In this document: positions 18,792 to 30,050 of the stretch, one piece after another
How the letters are laid out: every line of letters begins with the position of its first letter
Numbering within the stretch: the stretch's first letter is position 1
Origin: Gymnothorax reevesii
Lineage: Eukaryota; Chordata; Actinopteri; Anguilliformes; Muraenidae
DNA: 64,000 bases
NCBI GenBank assembly: GCA_029721435.1
Contig: CM056574.1
Coordinates: 434,001 to 498,000, forward strand
Reading direction: 5' to 3'
Program-made: the position numbers and the translations under genes
Notes under the pieces: model-generated
Told to the model about the DNA's origin: nothing
Seen by the model: the letters and a program-made list of their open reading frames with translations, nothing else
Databases searched by the model: none

Positions 18792-21586
18792 AGTTCCGTG
18801 ACCTTAAGGAGGTGTTCTCCAAATCCCGGGCCACCAGTTTGCCTCCTCACCGACCATATTACTGTTGTATTGACCTGAAGCCAGGTACTATGCCCCCTAG
18901 AGGTCGACTATATTCCCTCTCCAGACCAGAAACCCAGGCCATGGAAAAATACCTTTCTGAGTCACTTGCTGCTGGCATTATTCGACCATCGTCCTCTCCC
19001 GCTGGTGCTGGGTTTTTCTTTGTGGCCAAAAAGGACGGGATGTTGAGGCCCTGTATAGATTACCGTGGACTGAATGAAATAACTATCAAGAACCGCTACC
19101 CACTTCCACTCATGAATACTGCCTTCGATCTCCTGCAAGGAGCTAAGATTTTCACTAAGCTCGACCTCCGTAATGCCTATCACCTGGTACGCATCAGAGA
19201 GGGGGACGAATGGAAGACTGCCTTTAACACTCCCACGGGACACTGGGAGTATTTAGTTCTTCCTTTCGGGCTTACTAACGCTCCAGCAGTGTTTCAAAAC
19301 CTTGTCAACGATGTTTTAAGAGACATGATAAATAAGTTTGTGTTTGTGTATCTTGACGATATCCTGATTTTTTCAGAGTCCCAGGAGGCCCATGTCAAAC
19401 ATGTTCGCCAAGTGCTCCGTCGCCTCCTGGAGAACCGCCTCTTTGTTAAAGCTGAAAAATGTGAATTTAATGTGGAAACCACTACGTTTTTGGGTTACAT
19501 CATCTCCCCAGACACCATCCGGATGGACCCCCTAAAGGTGGAAGCTGTCACTAATTGGCCCAGACCAGAGGACCGTAAGTCTCTCCAGCGATTTTTGGGC
19601 TTCGCTAACTTTTACCGCCGGTTCATCCGGAATTATAGTTCTGTTGCCGCTCCTCTTACTGCTCTCACCTCTTCTAAATCCAAGTTTCTGTGGTCCGAAA
19701 AGGCCTTCAATGACTTAAAAGCTCGTTTCACCTCTGCACCTATCCTAACCATTCCCAATCCAGAACTCCAGTTTATTGTTGAAGTGGACGCCTCCAATAT
19801 CGGAGCTGGAGCCATCCTGTCGCAGAGGTCCACAGAAGATGGTAAGGTCCATCCTTGTGCCTTCTTTTCTCGCCGCCTCAGCTCTGCAGAAAGAAACTAC
19901 GACATTGGGAATCGGGAGCTGTTGGCGGTAAAGTTGACCTTAGAGGAGTGGAGACAATGGCTGGAGGGCTCCAAGGTACCCTTCATCGTCTGGACAGACT
20001 ACAAGAACCTGGAATATCTACAAACGGCCAAAAGACTCAATCCGCGACAAGCCAGGTGGGCACTTTTCTTTTCACGATTCAACTTTCATATTGCCTATCG
20101 ACCTGGAAGTAAGAATGTCAAGCCTGATGCCCTCTCCCGTTGTTTTGAAATCCAGGAAGAGGAAATTAACAAAGATACCATCCTCCCTAAAGAAGCGTTC
20201 ATCAATGCATTATTTCTTGATATTGAGAGAGAAGTCAGAAATGCCCAAAACAATGCTGCTACTCCCAGTGCGTGTCCCACCAATTGTTTATATGTGCCAG
20301 CTACCTTACGCTCCAAAGTCCTGGAATGGGGACACGCATCCAGACTGTCCTGCCACCCTGGTATCCGCCGCACTAAGAACTTTATTCTTCAGAGGTTTTG
20401 GTGGCCAGAACTCACTCAAGATGTCCAGGGCTTCGTTGCTGCTTGCTCGGTCTGTGCCCAGGCTAAGACTTCTCACCAACCACCTCAAGGTTTATTGCAG
20501 CCCCTTCCTACACCACACCGCCCCTGGTCCCATATTGCTCTTGATTTTATCACAGGCCTTCCCTCATCCAATCACCACACCACCATTCTCACAATTGTTG
20601 ATAGATTCTCCAAAGCAGTTCACTTAGTTCCCCTCACTAAACTCCCTTCTGCTCAAGACACTGCCAACCTAGTAATCCAACATGTCATTAGACTCCACGG
20701 CATACCCACTGATATCACTTCCGATCGCGGCCCCCAGTTCACTGCACATTTTTGGAGAACATTCTTTAAAGCTTTAGGCACTTCAGTCAGTTTGTCATCA
20801 GGTTTCCACCCCCAGACTAATGGCCAGACCGAGCGAGCTAACCAGTGTGTGGAAAGTGTTTTACGATGTCTCTGTATTAGGAACCCCTCCTCCTGGAGCT
20901 ATCAGTTGCCGTGGGTGGAATACGCGTTGAACAGCCACACCTCTGCTGCCTCCGGCGTCTCCCCCTTCAAAGCCTGCCTGGGCTACCAGCCCCCTTTGTT
21001 CCCGTCCCAGGAGGAGGAGGTAGCTGTTCCCTCAGTCCGCGAATTCGTCCGTAGGTGCAGACGCACCTGGACTGCCACCCGCCAGGCCCTGCTCAGGTCG
21101 GTCGCTCGGATGAAAGAACAGGCCGACAAGAGACGCACCGCGGCGCCCATGTACCGACCTGGGCAGCGGGTCTGGTTGTCTTCAAGGGACATTCCCCTCA
21201 GAGGTAACGGGGGTAAGCTTTTCCCCAAATTCCTGGGCCCTTTCACCATTGAAAGGGTCCTAAGTCCCACTGCCGTTCGCCTCCGTCTCCCCCTGTCCAT
21301 GCGACGCATACACCCCACTTTCCATGTGTCCCAGTTAAAACCTGCAGTAACCCACCCCCTGTCCTCTGGACCTGATCCCCCACCACCCGCCCGGATCATC
21401 AACGGAGGCGAAGCCTACACGGTCCGTGCCCTCCTGGACTCTCGTCGACGAGGCAGAGGACTGCAGTACCTCGTCGACTGGGAGGGTTACGGACCTGAAC
21501 ATCGCAGTTGGGTGCCAGCAAGGCACATATTGGATAAAAACCTCATCAAAGACTTTCATGCTAGTCACCAGAGACTTTCAGGTTGA
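18626..21586 (+). CDS. pol: Chromovirus Pol: RT, RNase H, integrase, chromodomain
   Basis: An uninterrupted 986-codon frame, open back to about 18494. RT has the YLDD catalytic motif at about residues 241-244. RNase H has [12 protein letters not shown] near 387. Integrase has the HHCC zinc finger (about 570-612, ending CSVCAQ) and the DDE triad: LDFITG near 639, SDRGPQF near 698 and NGQTERANQ near 735. A C-terminal chromodomain follows (about 930-977, with [15 protein letters not shown]), thought to steer integration by reading histone marks. The frame lies one base back relative to gag and overlaps it after the protease. A protease-RT boundary is an unusual place for programmed frameshifting, so a recent indel near 18540 is more likely. 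All catalytic residues seen are intact. Confidence 0.95.
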   Translation: MGHPWMAKHLPNIDWRKNEVKGWSPNCSLACLHNAREPQHSPSQEEIPDLEKVPLEFRDLKEVFSKSRATSLPPHRPYYCCIDLKPGTMPPRGRLYSLSRPETQAMEKYLSESLAAGIIRPSSSPAGAGFFFVAKKDGMLRPCIDYRGLNEITIKNRYPLPLMNTAFDLLQGAKIFTKLDLRNAYHLVRIREGDEWKTAFNTPTGHWEYLVLPFGLTNAPAVFQNLVNDVLRDMINKFVFVYLDDILIFSESQEAHVKHVRQVLRRLLENRLFVKAEKCEFNVETTTFLGYIISPDTIRMDPLKVEAVTNWPRPEDRKSLQRFLGFANFYRRFIRNYSSVAAPLTALTSSKSKFLWSEKAFNDLKARFTSAPILTIPNPELQFIVEVDASNIGAGAILSQRSTEDGKVHPCAFFSRRLSSAERNYDIGNRELLAVKLTLEEWRQWLEGSKVPFIVWTDYKNLEYLQTAKRLNPRQARWALFFSRFNFHIAYRPGSKNVKPDALSRCFEIQEEEINKDTILPKEAFINALFLDIEREVRNAQNNAATPSACPTNCLYVPATLRSKVLEWGHASRLSCHPGIRRTKNFILQRFWWPELTQDVQGFVAACSVCAQAKTSHQPPQGLLQPLPTPHRPWSHIALDFITGLPSSNHHTTILTIVDRFSKAVHLVPLTKLPSAQDTANLVIQHVIRLHGIPTDITSDRGPQFTAHFWRTFFKALGTSVSLSSGFHPQTNGQTERANQCVESVLRCLCIRNPSSWSYQLPWVEYALNSHTSAASGVSPFKACLGYQPPLFPSQEEEVAVPSVREFVRRCRRTWTATRQALLRSVARMKEQADKRRTAAPMYRPGQRVWLSSRDIPLRGNGGKLFPKFLGPFTIERVLSPTAVRLRLPLSMRRIHPTFHVSQLKPAVTHPLSSGPDPPPPARIINGGEAYTVRALLDSRRRGRGLQYLVDWEGYGPEHRSWVPARHILDKNLIKDFHASHQRLSG

Positions 21587-21618
21587 ACGCCAGGAGGCGT
21601 TCGTTGGGAGGGGGGTTC

Positions 21619-22719
21619 TGTTGGGATTCTGGATTCTGCTGTCATGTTTAGTTCTGTGCCTGGCCTAGCCATGTTTTCATTTTCATGCTTTGCACTTTGT
21701 CTCCCCTGTCTTGTCATGTGTGTATCTTTGCTCACGGTCCCTTGTCTTGTGTGCCACTCATTCGGGTGATTTATTGGTTTCTGGGTTTCAATCTTCTTTC
21801 ATTATCTCGTGTTCTTCCTTCCTCTCTCTTTTACTGTCTTACTAACACATACTAACAGTTAATTGTTTTTGCTAAATACTAACCCACACTAACCTTGTAT
21901 ATTTGGACTAACTTACTAACAAGCACTTGGGATTGTATAGCTGCACTTACTAATTGACTAATGATCTCTCAGCTGTCGCCCAATTCTAGTCTCCGCCTCC
22001 TTGCCTATCCCTAATTATCTCTGCTGCAGTTTTCCACTTATCTCATGCTTTCCTTTTCTTTAGACTATGCACTTTTAGTACTCCTTAACCGGAGCTGTTG
22101 TTTGTACTTAGGTTTGTCTTGTGATCCCTGTCTGCGTTTTGGCTACAGCCAAATTCATGTAATTAGTTTATCCCTCATGTGTCTCTCCCTAATCATTGTC
22201 ACCATTGATTGCACCTGTTCTCCCTGGTCATGTGTTCTCCTGGATGTGTATATAAGATGTCTGTTTGCTTCACACTCTTGTCAGATCGTTCTCCCTAGTT
22301 TTCTCGTGCCACGTTTATCGCCTTGATTTCTCAGTGTTTATCTTTCTGACTGGATTGCCCGACTATCGTTTTTGGTTTGCCTTTTTTTTGGATATTGTTG
22401 CATCTGTGAGTTTTGACCTTTTTCCGCCCGACCTTGAGTTTGTGATTACTGCCCTGGTTTTGGATTCGGACTGTCTTTGGCTTATGAGTTTGTTTCTCCT
22501 CCAAACCTACGCCTGTGTACCGAACCCTTTTTGTCTGACCACGAACTTTGTTATTGGTGCCCTGGTTACGATTCTGGATTACGCCCATTGGATACTGTTT
22601 TTGGATTGTGGACTTTGTACCGTTGCCAGCTCTGTTGGGGGGTTTCCCCCTTCAGAAATAAAGCCTCCTTTTTGCATTCTACTGGTTGTCGCACTTGGTT
22701 CATTTCGTAAATCACAACA
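21619..22719 (+). repeat. 3' LTR of the chromovirus
   Basis: Same termini as the 5' LTR. It carries six extra bases at the ATAAGATG position near 22257 and one T fewer in the T-run near 22383, plus a few substitutions. It is followed directly by the GTCCT target duplication. Confidence 0.96.
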
Positions 22720-22724
22720 GTCCT

Positions 22725-25647
22725 GAGGCTGGATGGGGTTAGTGGGGGTTAGTGTTGGTGAACTGAGCCTCAGGACCAACTGTGTGAGGGGACTCTTCTC
22801 TGGGCTCAGCTCATCTTAGGGCTTCATAATGATAGGAGTGGGGGTCGCTGTTTTTTAGGTGTTTCCAGAATTTGATGGCTCTTTTTTGTATATTGATGAG
22901 TAGAGGATATTGGCCTAATTCTGCCCTGCACGCATTGTTCGGTGTTTTCCTCTGCACGCGGAGGATGTTTCTGCAGAACTCTGCATGCAGGGTTTCAGTT
23001 GGATGTTTGTCCCAATGAGCAAAATCTTGCTTTGTAAGCGGACCCCACACTTCACTGCCATTCACTGCAATTGGTTCAATTATGGATTTGAATATTTTGA
23101 GCCAGATCCTGATTGGTATATCTAGTTTAATTTGTTTCTTGATGGCGTAGAAAGCCCGACGTGCTTTCTCTTTCAGTTCATTCACAGCCAGGTTGAAGCT
23201 CCCTGTTGAGCTTAGCTTTAATCCGAGGTATGTGTTGTTTTTTGTGTTTTCAATGTTTGTGTTCCCTAGTGTGAAGTTGTATCTGGTTTCCTGAGATCTA
23301 GATCTTTTCTGGAAAATCATGATTTTTTGTCTTTTTCATATTTACTGCAAGGGCCCAGGTCTTGCAGAACTGATCCAGCAAGTCTAGGTGCTGCTGCAGC
23401 CCCTGTGTGGTGGGTGACAGCAGGACCAGGTCATCTGCGTATAACAGAGATGTGATTCCCTGTCCTGTAGAGTGAGGCCAGGGGCAGCTGATTGTTCCAG
23501 AGATTTGGCCAATTCATTAATATAAATGTTAAACAGTGTTGGGCTCAGACTGCAGCCCTGTCTCACTCCACGCCCCTGAGTGAAGAATTTTGTTAGTTTG
23601 TTTCCAATTTTAATCGCACATTTATTTCCTGTATACATTGATTTAATAATATCATATATTTTACCCCCTACACTACTTTCCAGGAGTTTATATAATAATC
23701 CATCATGCCAGATTGAATCGAAAGCTTTATGGAAGTCAATAAAGCAGGCAAATATTTTCTTGTTGTTTTGGTGGACATGTTTATTTATTAGGGTGTGTAG
23801 GGTGTAGATATGATCGGTTGTGCGGTGTTTTGGTAAAAATCCAATTTGACTTTTACCCGACATTGTGCTTGTTAAGGAAGTTCAAAATTCTTGTATTTAA
23901 TATACTGCATAAAACCTTCCCCAGATTACTGTTCACACAAATGCCTCGGAGTCCTTGATTCCAGATTTCAGGAAAGTAGCCGACACTCAGAACCAGATTG
24001 AACAGTTTCATAATTGCCATCTTAAATTTATCATCCGTGTGTGTGAGCATCTCATTTAAGATCCCGTCTGGCCCACAGGCTTTTTTGGGCTGCAGTTTCT
24101 GCAGGTGCTCTGTCAGCTCTTGTTCTGTAATGGGGGAGTCCAGTGGGTTTTCCTTGTTTTTAATTACTAATTCGGGTTTTGTCAATTTTTTGCTGATTAA
24201 TTTTTGTTCTTTATTTTCAGTAATTTTTCCATAAAGTTTCTCGTAATGATTTTTCCAGGTATCTCCGTTTTGAATGGCCAATTCTTCATGTTGGGGTTTG
24301 GTGAGGGACTTCCAATGATCCCAGAATTTATTACATTTTAAGGACTCCTCAATTACACCGAGTTGGTGGGTGATATGCTGTTCTTTTTTGGTTCTGAGTG
24401 TGTACTTGTATTCTTTTAAGGTCTCAAAATGACTACGGCGCAGATCCTGGTCATCTGGTTGTCTGTGCTTCTGATTGGATAGCGATCTTGAGTTTTTTTC
24501 TCATGGTTTTGCAGTCAATGTCAAACCATTTTTCTTGATTGAAGTTTTTCATTTTTGATTTACTTTTTGATGGTGTCAGATTTGAGATGATGGCCAATTT
24601 TTTAAAAATGTCATTGATATTGTTGACTGCCAGGTCTGTTCCGTATTTATTGTGAGGGTATGTGGTAACCAGAAAGGTATCTAAGAGTACCTGTATTTCT
24701 TGGTGTTTAATTGCCTTCTGGTATAGTTCTCCACTGTTTTGGGCCCATCTGTAGGGTTTGTGAATGTTGTACAGCTTACTGGGCTGTGTGGCTGTGTGGT
24801 TAGTTTCTGCCCGTTTAAGATACACAGTAATTTGGCTGTGATCTGACAGAGGGGTTAGTGGCCGGACTGTGAAGGCTCTGAAAGAGAATGGGTCTATATC
24901 TGTAACTGCGTAGTCAACAGTGCTGTTGCCAAGAGGTGAGCTGTAGGTGTATCTCCCATAAGAGTCCCCGCTGAACCTACCATTGACGATGTACAGACCC
25001 AGTCCTCGGCAGAGCTGCAGGAGTTCTTTCCCATTTCTGTTCACTGATTTATCAAAATTGTGTCTGTGGGAGAAAATGGGAAAGTTTAGGTTATTATGGC
25101 CAAGAATGTGTTTGTCACCATGGATGTTAACAGAGTCTGGTTCTTCTCCGGTCCTGGAGTTCAGATCTCCTATGATCAGCACATTCCCCTGGGCCTGGAA
25201 ATGGCTGATCTCCTGCTCTAGAACAGAAAAGGTTTCCTCTTTGAAATAGGGAGATACTGCTGGAGGGATATACTGGGCACAGAGGAAAATAATTTTTGCA
25301 AATAGTGCTTTTTCTTCAATTTTTAGCCAAATATGAAAATCTCCTTTTTTGATAGGTTCTATAGATTTTATTAGATTTGATTTGTACCAGATTAGAATTC
25401 CCCCTGAGTCCCTGCCTTGGGTGATTTTGGGTAGTTTCATTGAGAGTACTGCGAGTTCTTTGTAGCCGGAGGGGCAGCCCGTGATTGTGTCTCCTTTACA
25501 CCATGTTTCCAATAAAATCATGATGTCCAATTCTTTTACTTGTTCAAGGAATTCTGGGTTTCTGCTCTTGAGGCCAAAAGCAGAGGAATTTAGGCCTTGA
25601 ATATTCCACATCGAAATACTGAGAGATGTCATTGCATTAGGTATCAT
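22725..25647 (-). pseudogene. LINE ORF2: endonuclease and reverse transcriptase
   Basis: Minus strand. The ATG at 25647 opens an AP-endonuclease domain with SMWNIQGLNS at the N-terminus, LLETWCKG, LIIGDLNSRTG, STVDYAVTD and LSDHSQI, the set of catalytic motifs of LINE endonucleases that nick target DNA. RT follows: KKACGPDGI (24080 region), FIDFHKAFDSIWHDG (about 23745) and GVRQGCSLSPTLFNIYINEL (about 23560). The catalytic YADDLVLLSP block (about 23430) lies in a shifted frame. A thumb/C-terminal part follows at 23320-22811. Frameshifts near 24440, 23860, 23450 and 23340 make it a pseudogene, but domains are complete. The segment just after YADD is the probable ancestor of the 51-bp array unit. 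Confidence 0.9.
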
Positions 25648-25887
25648 TTAACTGTAGTTTTAAGAGTGGGTCAAACTCTAAAAACCATAGTCAGAATTAA
25701 TGTGTTAATGAAAAAGAAGATAATTAAAATAAATAAATAAATAAATAAATGAAAATAATAAATAAAAAAAATAAATACTATTGATAAGTAGGTAAAATAG
25801 TTGGATTTTTTTTTATGTAATTTTCATTAGAACTTTAGTGAACTGAAGATTGTGACAGTTTAGGAAATAGTGCTATTTTTACAGCAC
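25648..25887 (-). other. Spacer between LINE ORF1 and ORF2
   Basis: About 240 AT-rich bases between the two ORFs, including an AAATAAAT run near 25730-25770. No coding sequence seen. Confidence 0.6.
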
Positions 25888-27872
25888 CTAACACAGACGG
25901 GCACATATCAGGTTCAGCATCTTACGAATGTCTGCTAGTTCACTGGAGGCAGGGCTTGCGGAGCTGCAGAGGGCCTCGGCGTAGCTCATTGGTCCTGGCT
26001 GTGGGTTCGGCTGCTGGAGCGGGGCGGGGCTGTAAGTTGGGGGTGAGGGGGCAGGCCTGGAATGGCTGTGTCCTGTGGGTTGGGCTCCGGAGTGTGGTTG
26101 GAGGATCTTGTGGGGGTTGTACTGTGGGGGCTGCAGTGGTGGGCAGTGCAGTGGGTCCAGCGGGAGGCGCTGTAGGGGGCGCTGCATTCTGACTGTAGTG
26201 CGGTGGGCCGGTCCTGATGGGCGTGGCGCTGGTCTCTGTGTGCTGGGGGCTCGTCCACTGCTCCTGCGTGGGGGGGTTTGTCCGAGGGCTGCTCTCCTCA
26301 GGTCCTCAGCAAACACAGGGACAGCTGTTTTGTACAGGTGCACATGGTCATAGAGGCTGTCTGTGCTCAGGGTGGGGTGGTGGGCCAGGTGAACATTGGG
26401 CCGAAGGGCGCACTCCCGTGAGAGCTCAGCGTTCACCCTCACAATGGTCTGGGGGTGGAAATCTCTTCTGGGAAGAAGAGTGGAGATGATGATTTTAGCT
26501 GCAGGGAAGGTGTGGCTGGCTTTGTCGATCACTCCCCTGAGGGAGGAGACCACTCTCTCCTGCTGGGCTCTGAGGTCATTGGTGCCCGTGTGAATTAGGA
26601 TGTGACTCAAAGAGCCGAGCCTGGACACTGAAAGCAGCTCTAAAGCTGTCCTATTGTTCGGGCACCATATCTTCTTCACGTGGCGTCGTCGGTAGAGCTG
26701 CTTCTCATCAATAAATTTCCCATTTGAATCAATGAGAAGAACAATTTCAGCAGTTTCAGGTGCGGAGGCATTTTGTGACGTTGCCTCTGGCTGTGTGGGC
26801 GGGACCGAGGGTCCTGGCTGTGTGGGCGGGGCCGAGGGTCCTGGCTGTGTTGGCGGGGCTGAGGATCCTGGCTGAGTGGGCGGGGCCGAGGGTCCTGGCT
26901 GTGTGGGGGGCGCCGAGGGTCCTGGCTGTGTGGAGGGCGCCGAGGGTCCTGGCTGTGTGGAGGGCGCCGAGGGTCCTGGCTGTGTGGGGGGGTTGGGGCT
27001 GTGGCTGGAGGAGGGTAGGAGCTGCTCTTTCAGGTCCTGTATGGTCCTCTCTCTGTCCTGCTGGTGCTGTATTACTGAGGCCAGCTCTTTCCTGCTCTCC
27101 TCTCTGTCCTGCCTGAGCTGCCTGAGCTCCTCTGTCAGGGCTGCAATTTCTCCCATGAACATGTCCCTGTCCCTCTGCTGCTGCTGTAACAGGGCTGCCC
27201 GGACGCTCTCCTGTTCTGATCTCATTTGGGCGATTTGAGCTGTCTGTAGCACACAGCTGTGAGAGCACCAGCTCCCTGAGTTGCACCAGCTCTATTTCCA
27301 GCTGTGTGAAGTTGTCCCTCATTACAGAGACAGTGCCGTGGAGCTGGAGGTCCTGAGCAGAGTCTGAGCTGGGGGTGTCAGTCTCCTCAGGGCTCAGGCC
27401 TGCCTTTGGGTGACTGCTGCGGGCAGTACTGAGCTTTGCTGGGGGCTCATTTGTAGACGGGCCAGTTTTCCAGCTCTTTCACAATGAGGAAATCTTTAAG
27501 AAAAGTTTGGAGATTCCCCTGTACCATTACTGTTCCATTTTTGTACAGGTTTACAGTTGTAATGAAACTGTCAGGGTCTCCAATATCGCCAATCTGTAAT
27601 TTCCATCCGTTACAAATACCATATTTTTTAACGGATGGAAAATGCCTGCAGATTGCTGAATGGAAAGCGAGAGGTTCCTCCGTGTAAAAAATGAGGTTGC
27701 TGACGTTTCCATTCATGTACATATCAGCAATCAGGGTCTCAGGCCTCTCTCTCATGAAAGCATGTTTGTACTGTTTCCGGGCAGCTTCACTCTTTACCTC
27801 TGCTGGGTAATGCAGTTCTGTGTACTGGGGGAGGGGCTGCTGCTGCCCAGATGTGATTGGCTCTGTTGCCAT
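25888..27872 (-). pseudogene. LINE ORF1 with SGNH esterase-like domain
   Basis: Minus strand, from an ATG at 27872. The N-terminal ~140 residues (27872-27447) are of unknown fold. Then come a coiled-coil region rich in Gln, Glu and Arg (about 27250-27050), a Pro-rich tandem repeat (26785-27000), an SGNH/GDSL-like esterase domain and a Pro-rich tail. Esterase blocks visible are IVLLIDSNGKFI (nucleophile Ser), HTGTNDLR (Gly/Asn block) and DHVHL (Asp-His). Such esterase-type ORF1 proteins are known in fish LINEs of the CR1/L2 group, where they bind RNA and assemble particles. Two frame breaks, near 27447 and 27245, split what was probably one ORF of about 650 codons. Confidence 0.8.
26785..27000 (-). 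repeat. 27-bp coding minisatellite in LINE ORF1
   Basis: Eight tandem units of 27 bp, each encoding nine residues of the type APPTQPGPS, link the coiled coil to the esterase domain. Unit length is a multiple of three, so copy-number change preserves the frame. Confidence 0.9.
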
Positions 27873-28365
27873 GGTAAAATTGTTACTTTTCGAAAAGTAA
27901 AAAAAATGGCAGTTTAACTGTCACTTTTAACTGACACTTCTCCCCTCTCCAAATGCCAAAGTTAGCTGATGTGGCTAGCTGAGATTGGCAAGATTGTTTT
28001 GCTGTATATTTTCCACTTTGAAAAAGATATTAAGTATAATAAAATAGGTACTCACTGCAGAATTTCTTTATTCTTTTTGTCCTCTTAATTATCCATTGAT
28101 TGCTTTGTTTAATTATTCTTCTTTAGATTTAAAGTTGTTGTCCAATTAGTCCAGGTTGTTGTCCAGTTAGTTGATTCCTCACTCTTCTCGGGTGTGTTGA
28201 TGATTGAAATTATTTTGTCGTTCAATATTTATATATTTTGAATCTATTGCATATAAGAAAACTAGTTATGAAAAGATAACAAAGAAAATTAGAGTTTGTC
28301 TCATTTTAAAACACAATTAATAAGTTTGAATTCAGGAGCTGATGTGAAGCATGTCTGCGAACTCT
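27873..28365 (-). other. LINE 5' UTR or flank
   Basis: AT-rich non-coding sequence upstream of ORF1 and ending at the CT minisatellite. It is probably the 5' untranslated region of the LINE, but the exact 5' end is not marked by a target duplication that I can recognise in the CT-rich flanks. Confidence 0.45.
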
Positions 28366-28469
28366 CACTCTCTCTCTCTCTGTCCCCTGCTGTTCCACTC
28401 TTCCGTCCTCCTCTCTCCCTCTCTCTCTCTCTCTCTGTCCCCTGCTGTTCCCCTCTTCCGTCCTCCTCT

Positions 28470-28501
<32 letters not shown>

Positions 28502-28640
28502 CCTGCTGTTCCACTCTTCCGTCCTCCTCTCTCCCTCTCTCTCTCTCTCTCTGTCCCCTGCTGTTCCCCTCTTCCGTCCTCCTCTCTCCCTCTCTCTCTC
28601 TCTCTCTGTCCCCTGCTGTTCCCCTCTTCCGTCCTCCTCT

Positions 28641-28672
<32 letters not shown>

Positions 28673-28807
28673 CCTGCTGTTCCACTCTTCCGTCCTCCTC
28701 TCTCCCTCTCTCTCTCTCTCTCTGTCCCCTGCTGTTCCCCTCTTCCGTCCTCCTCTCTCCCTCTCTCTCTCTCTCTCTGTCCCCTGCTGTTCCACTCTTC
28801 CGTCCTC

Positions 28808-28848
<41 letters not shown>

Positions 28849-29035
28849 GCTGTTCCACTCTTCCGTCCTCCTCTCTCCCTCTCTCTCTCCCTCTCTGTCC
28901 CCTGCTGTTCCACTCTTCCGTCCTCCTCTCTCCCTCTCTCTCTCTCTCTCTGTCCCCTGCTGTTCCCCTCTTCCGTCCTCCTCTCTCCCTCTCTCTCTCT
29001 CTCTCTGTCCCCTGCTGTTCCACTCTTCCATCCTC

Positions 29036-29074
<39 letters not shown>

Positions 29075-29138
29075 GCTGTTCCACTCTTCCGTCCTCCTCT
29101 GTCCTGCTCTCTCTCCATCTCTCTCTCTCTCCCTCCCT
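28366..29138. repeat. CT-rich minisatellite, 13 copies
   Basis: Thirteen copies of a unit made of CCTGCTGTTCCACTCTTCCG, TCCTCCTCTCTCC and a (CT)n run of variable length, spaced 53-65 bases. Alternating copies differ by CCACTC or CCCCTC, so a two-unit higher order exists in places. The strand bias (pyrimidine-rich on +) gives long open frames of Ser/Leu/Pro or Arg/Glu/Gly on both strands; these are not genes. It lies between the 5' end of one LINE and the 3' end of the other. Confidence 0.95.
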
Positions 29139-30050
29139 CAATTTCAGTTTGCTTTATTAGCCTGACATATTTTAAAATCCATATTGCCAAAGCATAATTA
29201 CAATAAGAAGAACAATAAAAAATATATTAACATTAAAAAGAAAAGTTGGAGTATGCAAATGATAACAGTATTTATAAAATGAATTGCTATGTATTTTGTT
29301 ATAAAAAAGCTACGTAATGTGCACAGGTGCATGGTGTAGCTGGTGGTCATGGGGGTCAGAGGTCACTGCCGTCCCTCAGTCTGTGGCAGGCCGCTGTACG
29401 CTGTCCTGCCAGGTTCCTCTCCTACGAGGATTTTTAATATTTGGGTCATTCTATATGAAATCAAACAATTTTCAGACAGGTTCAGGGGGGGGTCTCAGGT
29501 CTTGTTCTCTATGCAATGCACTACTCTATATTTCAAAGTTGTTTTCACCCTTTTATTGTGGTTTTATTGGCTCCCAAAAATGCTACTTTTACACACTGGT
29601 GTCAAAACATACACATTTAAGGGTTCCATTTTCACACCCTTCTGAAGACGTGTGGATTCCTAGTAATGTCAGCTATTATTAATGGTCAAGAGCTTTCTAT
29701 GGCCATGTATTCATATCCTGTATCATTTATAGATCTTTGGTAATATTGACCCACATTTTAGCCCCCTATGGGGGGGTGACCCTTTTTCGACCCGTTTTTT
29801 CAGGTGTGGGTATCCTTCAATTTTAATGAAACCTTTATTTTGTGAAATCGCAACTGATTTGCAGGCCTAAATGGTTATACTATATGCAGTGTTCAATATG
29901 ATTTGTCCCTATTGTGAAGTGATATGTACTTCCCTGAGATCTGGATCTTTTTTGTAAAATCATTATCTTTGACTTATTCATGTTAACTGTGAAGGCCCAG
30001 CTCTGACAGTGTCTCTCCAGCAGATTGAGGCCCTGCTGTAAACTCTGTGA
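29139..30050 (-). mobile_element. Second LINE copy, 3' part, rearranged
   Basis: From 29139 (AATTTCAG tail, TTTATTAG(C)C(T)GACATA) to about 29430 it is homologous to the 3' end of the large LINE at 15469-15800. From about 29935 to 30050 it matches the RT gene just after the YADD block (LINE positions about 23288-23400). On the minus strand this reads CQSWAFTVNMNKSKIM preceded by LLSPSSQSLQQGLNLLERH. The ~1 kb that should lie between these parts is missing, and about 500 bp of unrelated sequence (29430-29930) is there instead. The upstream side passes directly into the 51-bp array. Confidence 0.8.
29430..29930. other. Unidentified insert in the second LINE
   Basis: About 500 bp with no match to the LINE copy at 15469-28365. 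It contains TCATTCTATATGAAATCAAA and a GGGGGGGTGACCC patch. No reading frame or terminal repeats convinced me. It is probably another repeat family. Confidence 0.5.

Larger units (their letters stand above)
16228..22719 (+). mobile_element. Complete, young Ty3/Gypsy chromovirus
   Basis: A 6492-bp element with two LTRs of 1096 and 1101 bp, a perfect 5-bp target duplication GTCCT (16223-16227 and 22720-22724), gag-protease (17337-18791), pol (to 21586) and a purine-rich tract GGGAGGGGGG just before the 3' LTR. Pol ends in a chromodomain, which defines the chromovirus branch of Ty3/Gypsy. LTR differences seen by eye are a handful of substitutions plus a 6-bp and a 1-bp indel, so it is a recent insertion. 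It lies in the LINE on the opposite strand. Confidence 0.96.
15469..28365 (-). mobile_element. Near full-length LINE, split by a chromovirus
   Basis: A minus-strand non-LTR retrotransposon of about 6.4 kb without the 6.5-kb chromovirus inserted in it. Order from its 5' end: a possible 5' UTR (28365-27873), ORF1 with an SGNH-type esterase domain (27872-25888), ORF2 with AP endonuclease (25647-24451), RT (about 24281-23384) and C-terminal domain (to 15710), then a 3' UTR ending in an AATAAAGC signal and three ATTTCA/AATTTC units at 15469-15487. A copy of its 3' part lies at 29139-30050. Domain order and esterase recall CR1/L2-group and related fish LINEs; I did not assign a clade. Confidence 0.85.

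Noticed and set aside
22045..22726. Open frames in the 3' LTR of the chromovirus
   Set aside because: They are repeated in the 5' LTR, hydrophobic by T-rich composition and without domain.
26075..27238. Gly/Val/Trp-rich plus-strand frames opposite LINE ORF1
   Set aside because: Antisense shadows of the Pro-rich coding repeat and ORF1.
28306..29190. Long overlapping open frames rich in Ser/Leu/Pro or Arg/Glu/Gly on both strands
   Set aside because: Produced by the CT-rich minisatellite; low complexity in every frame, no domain.
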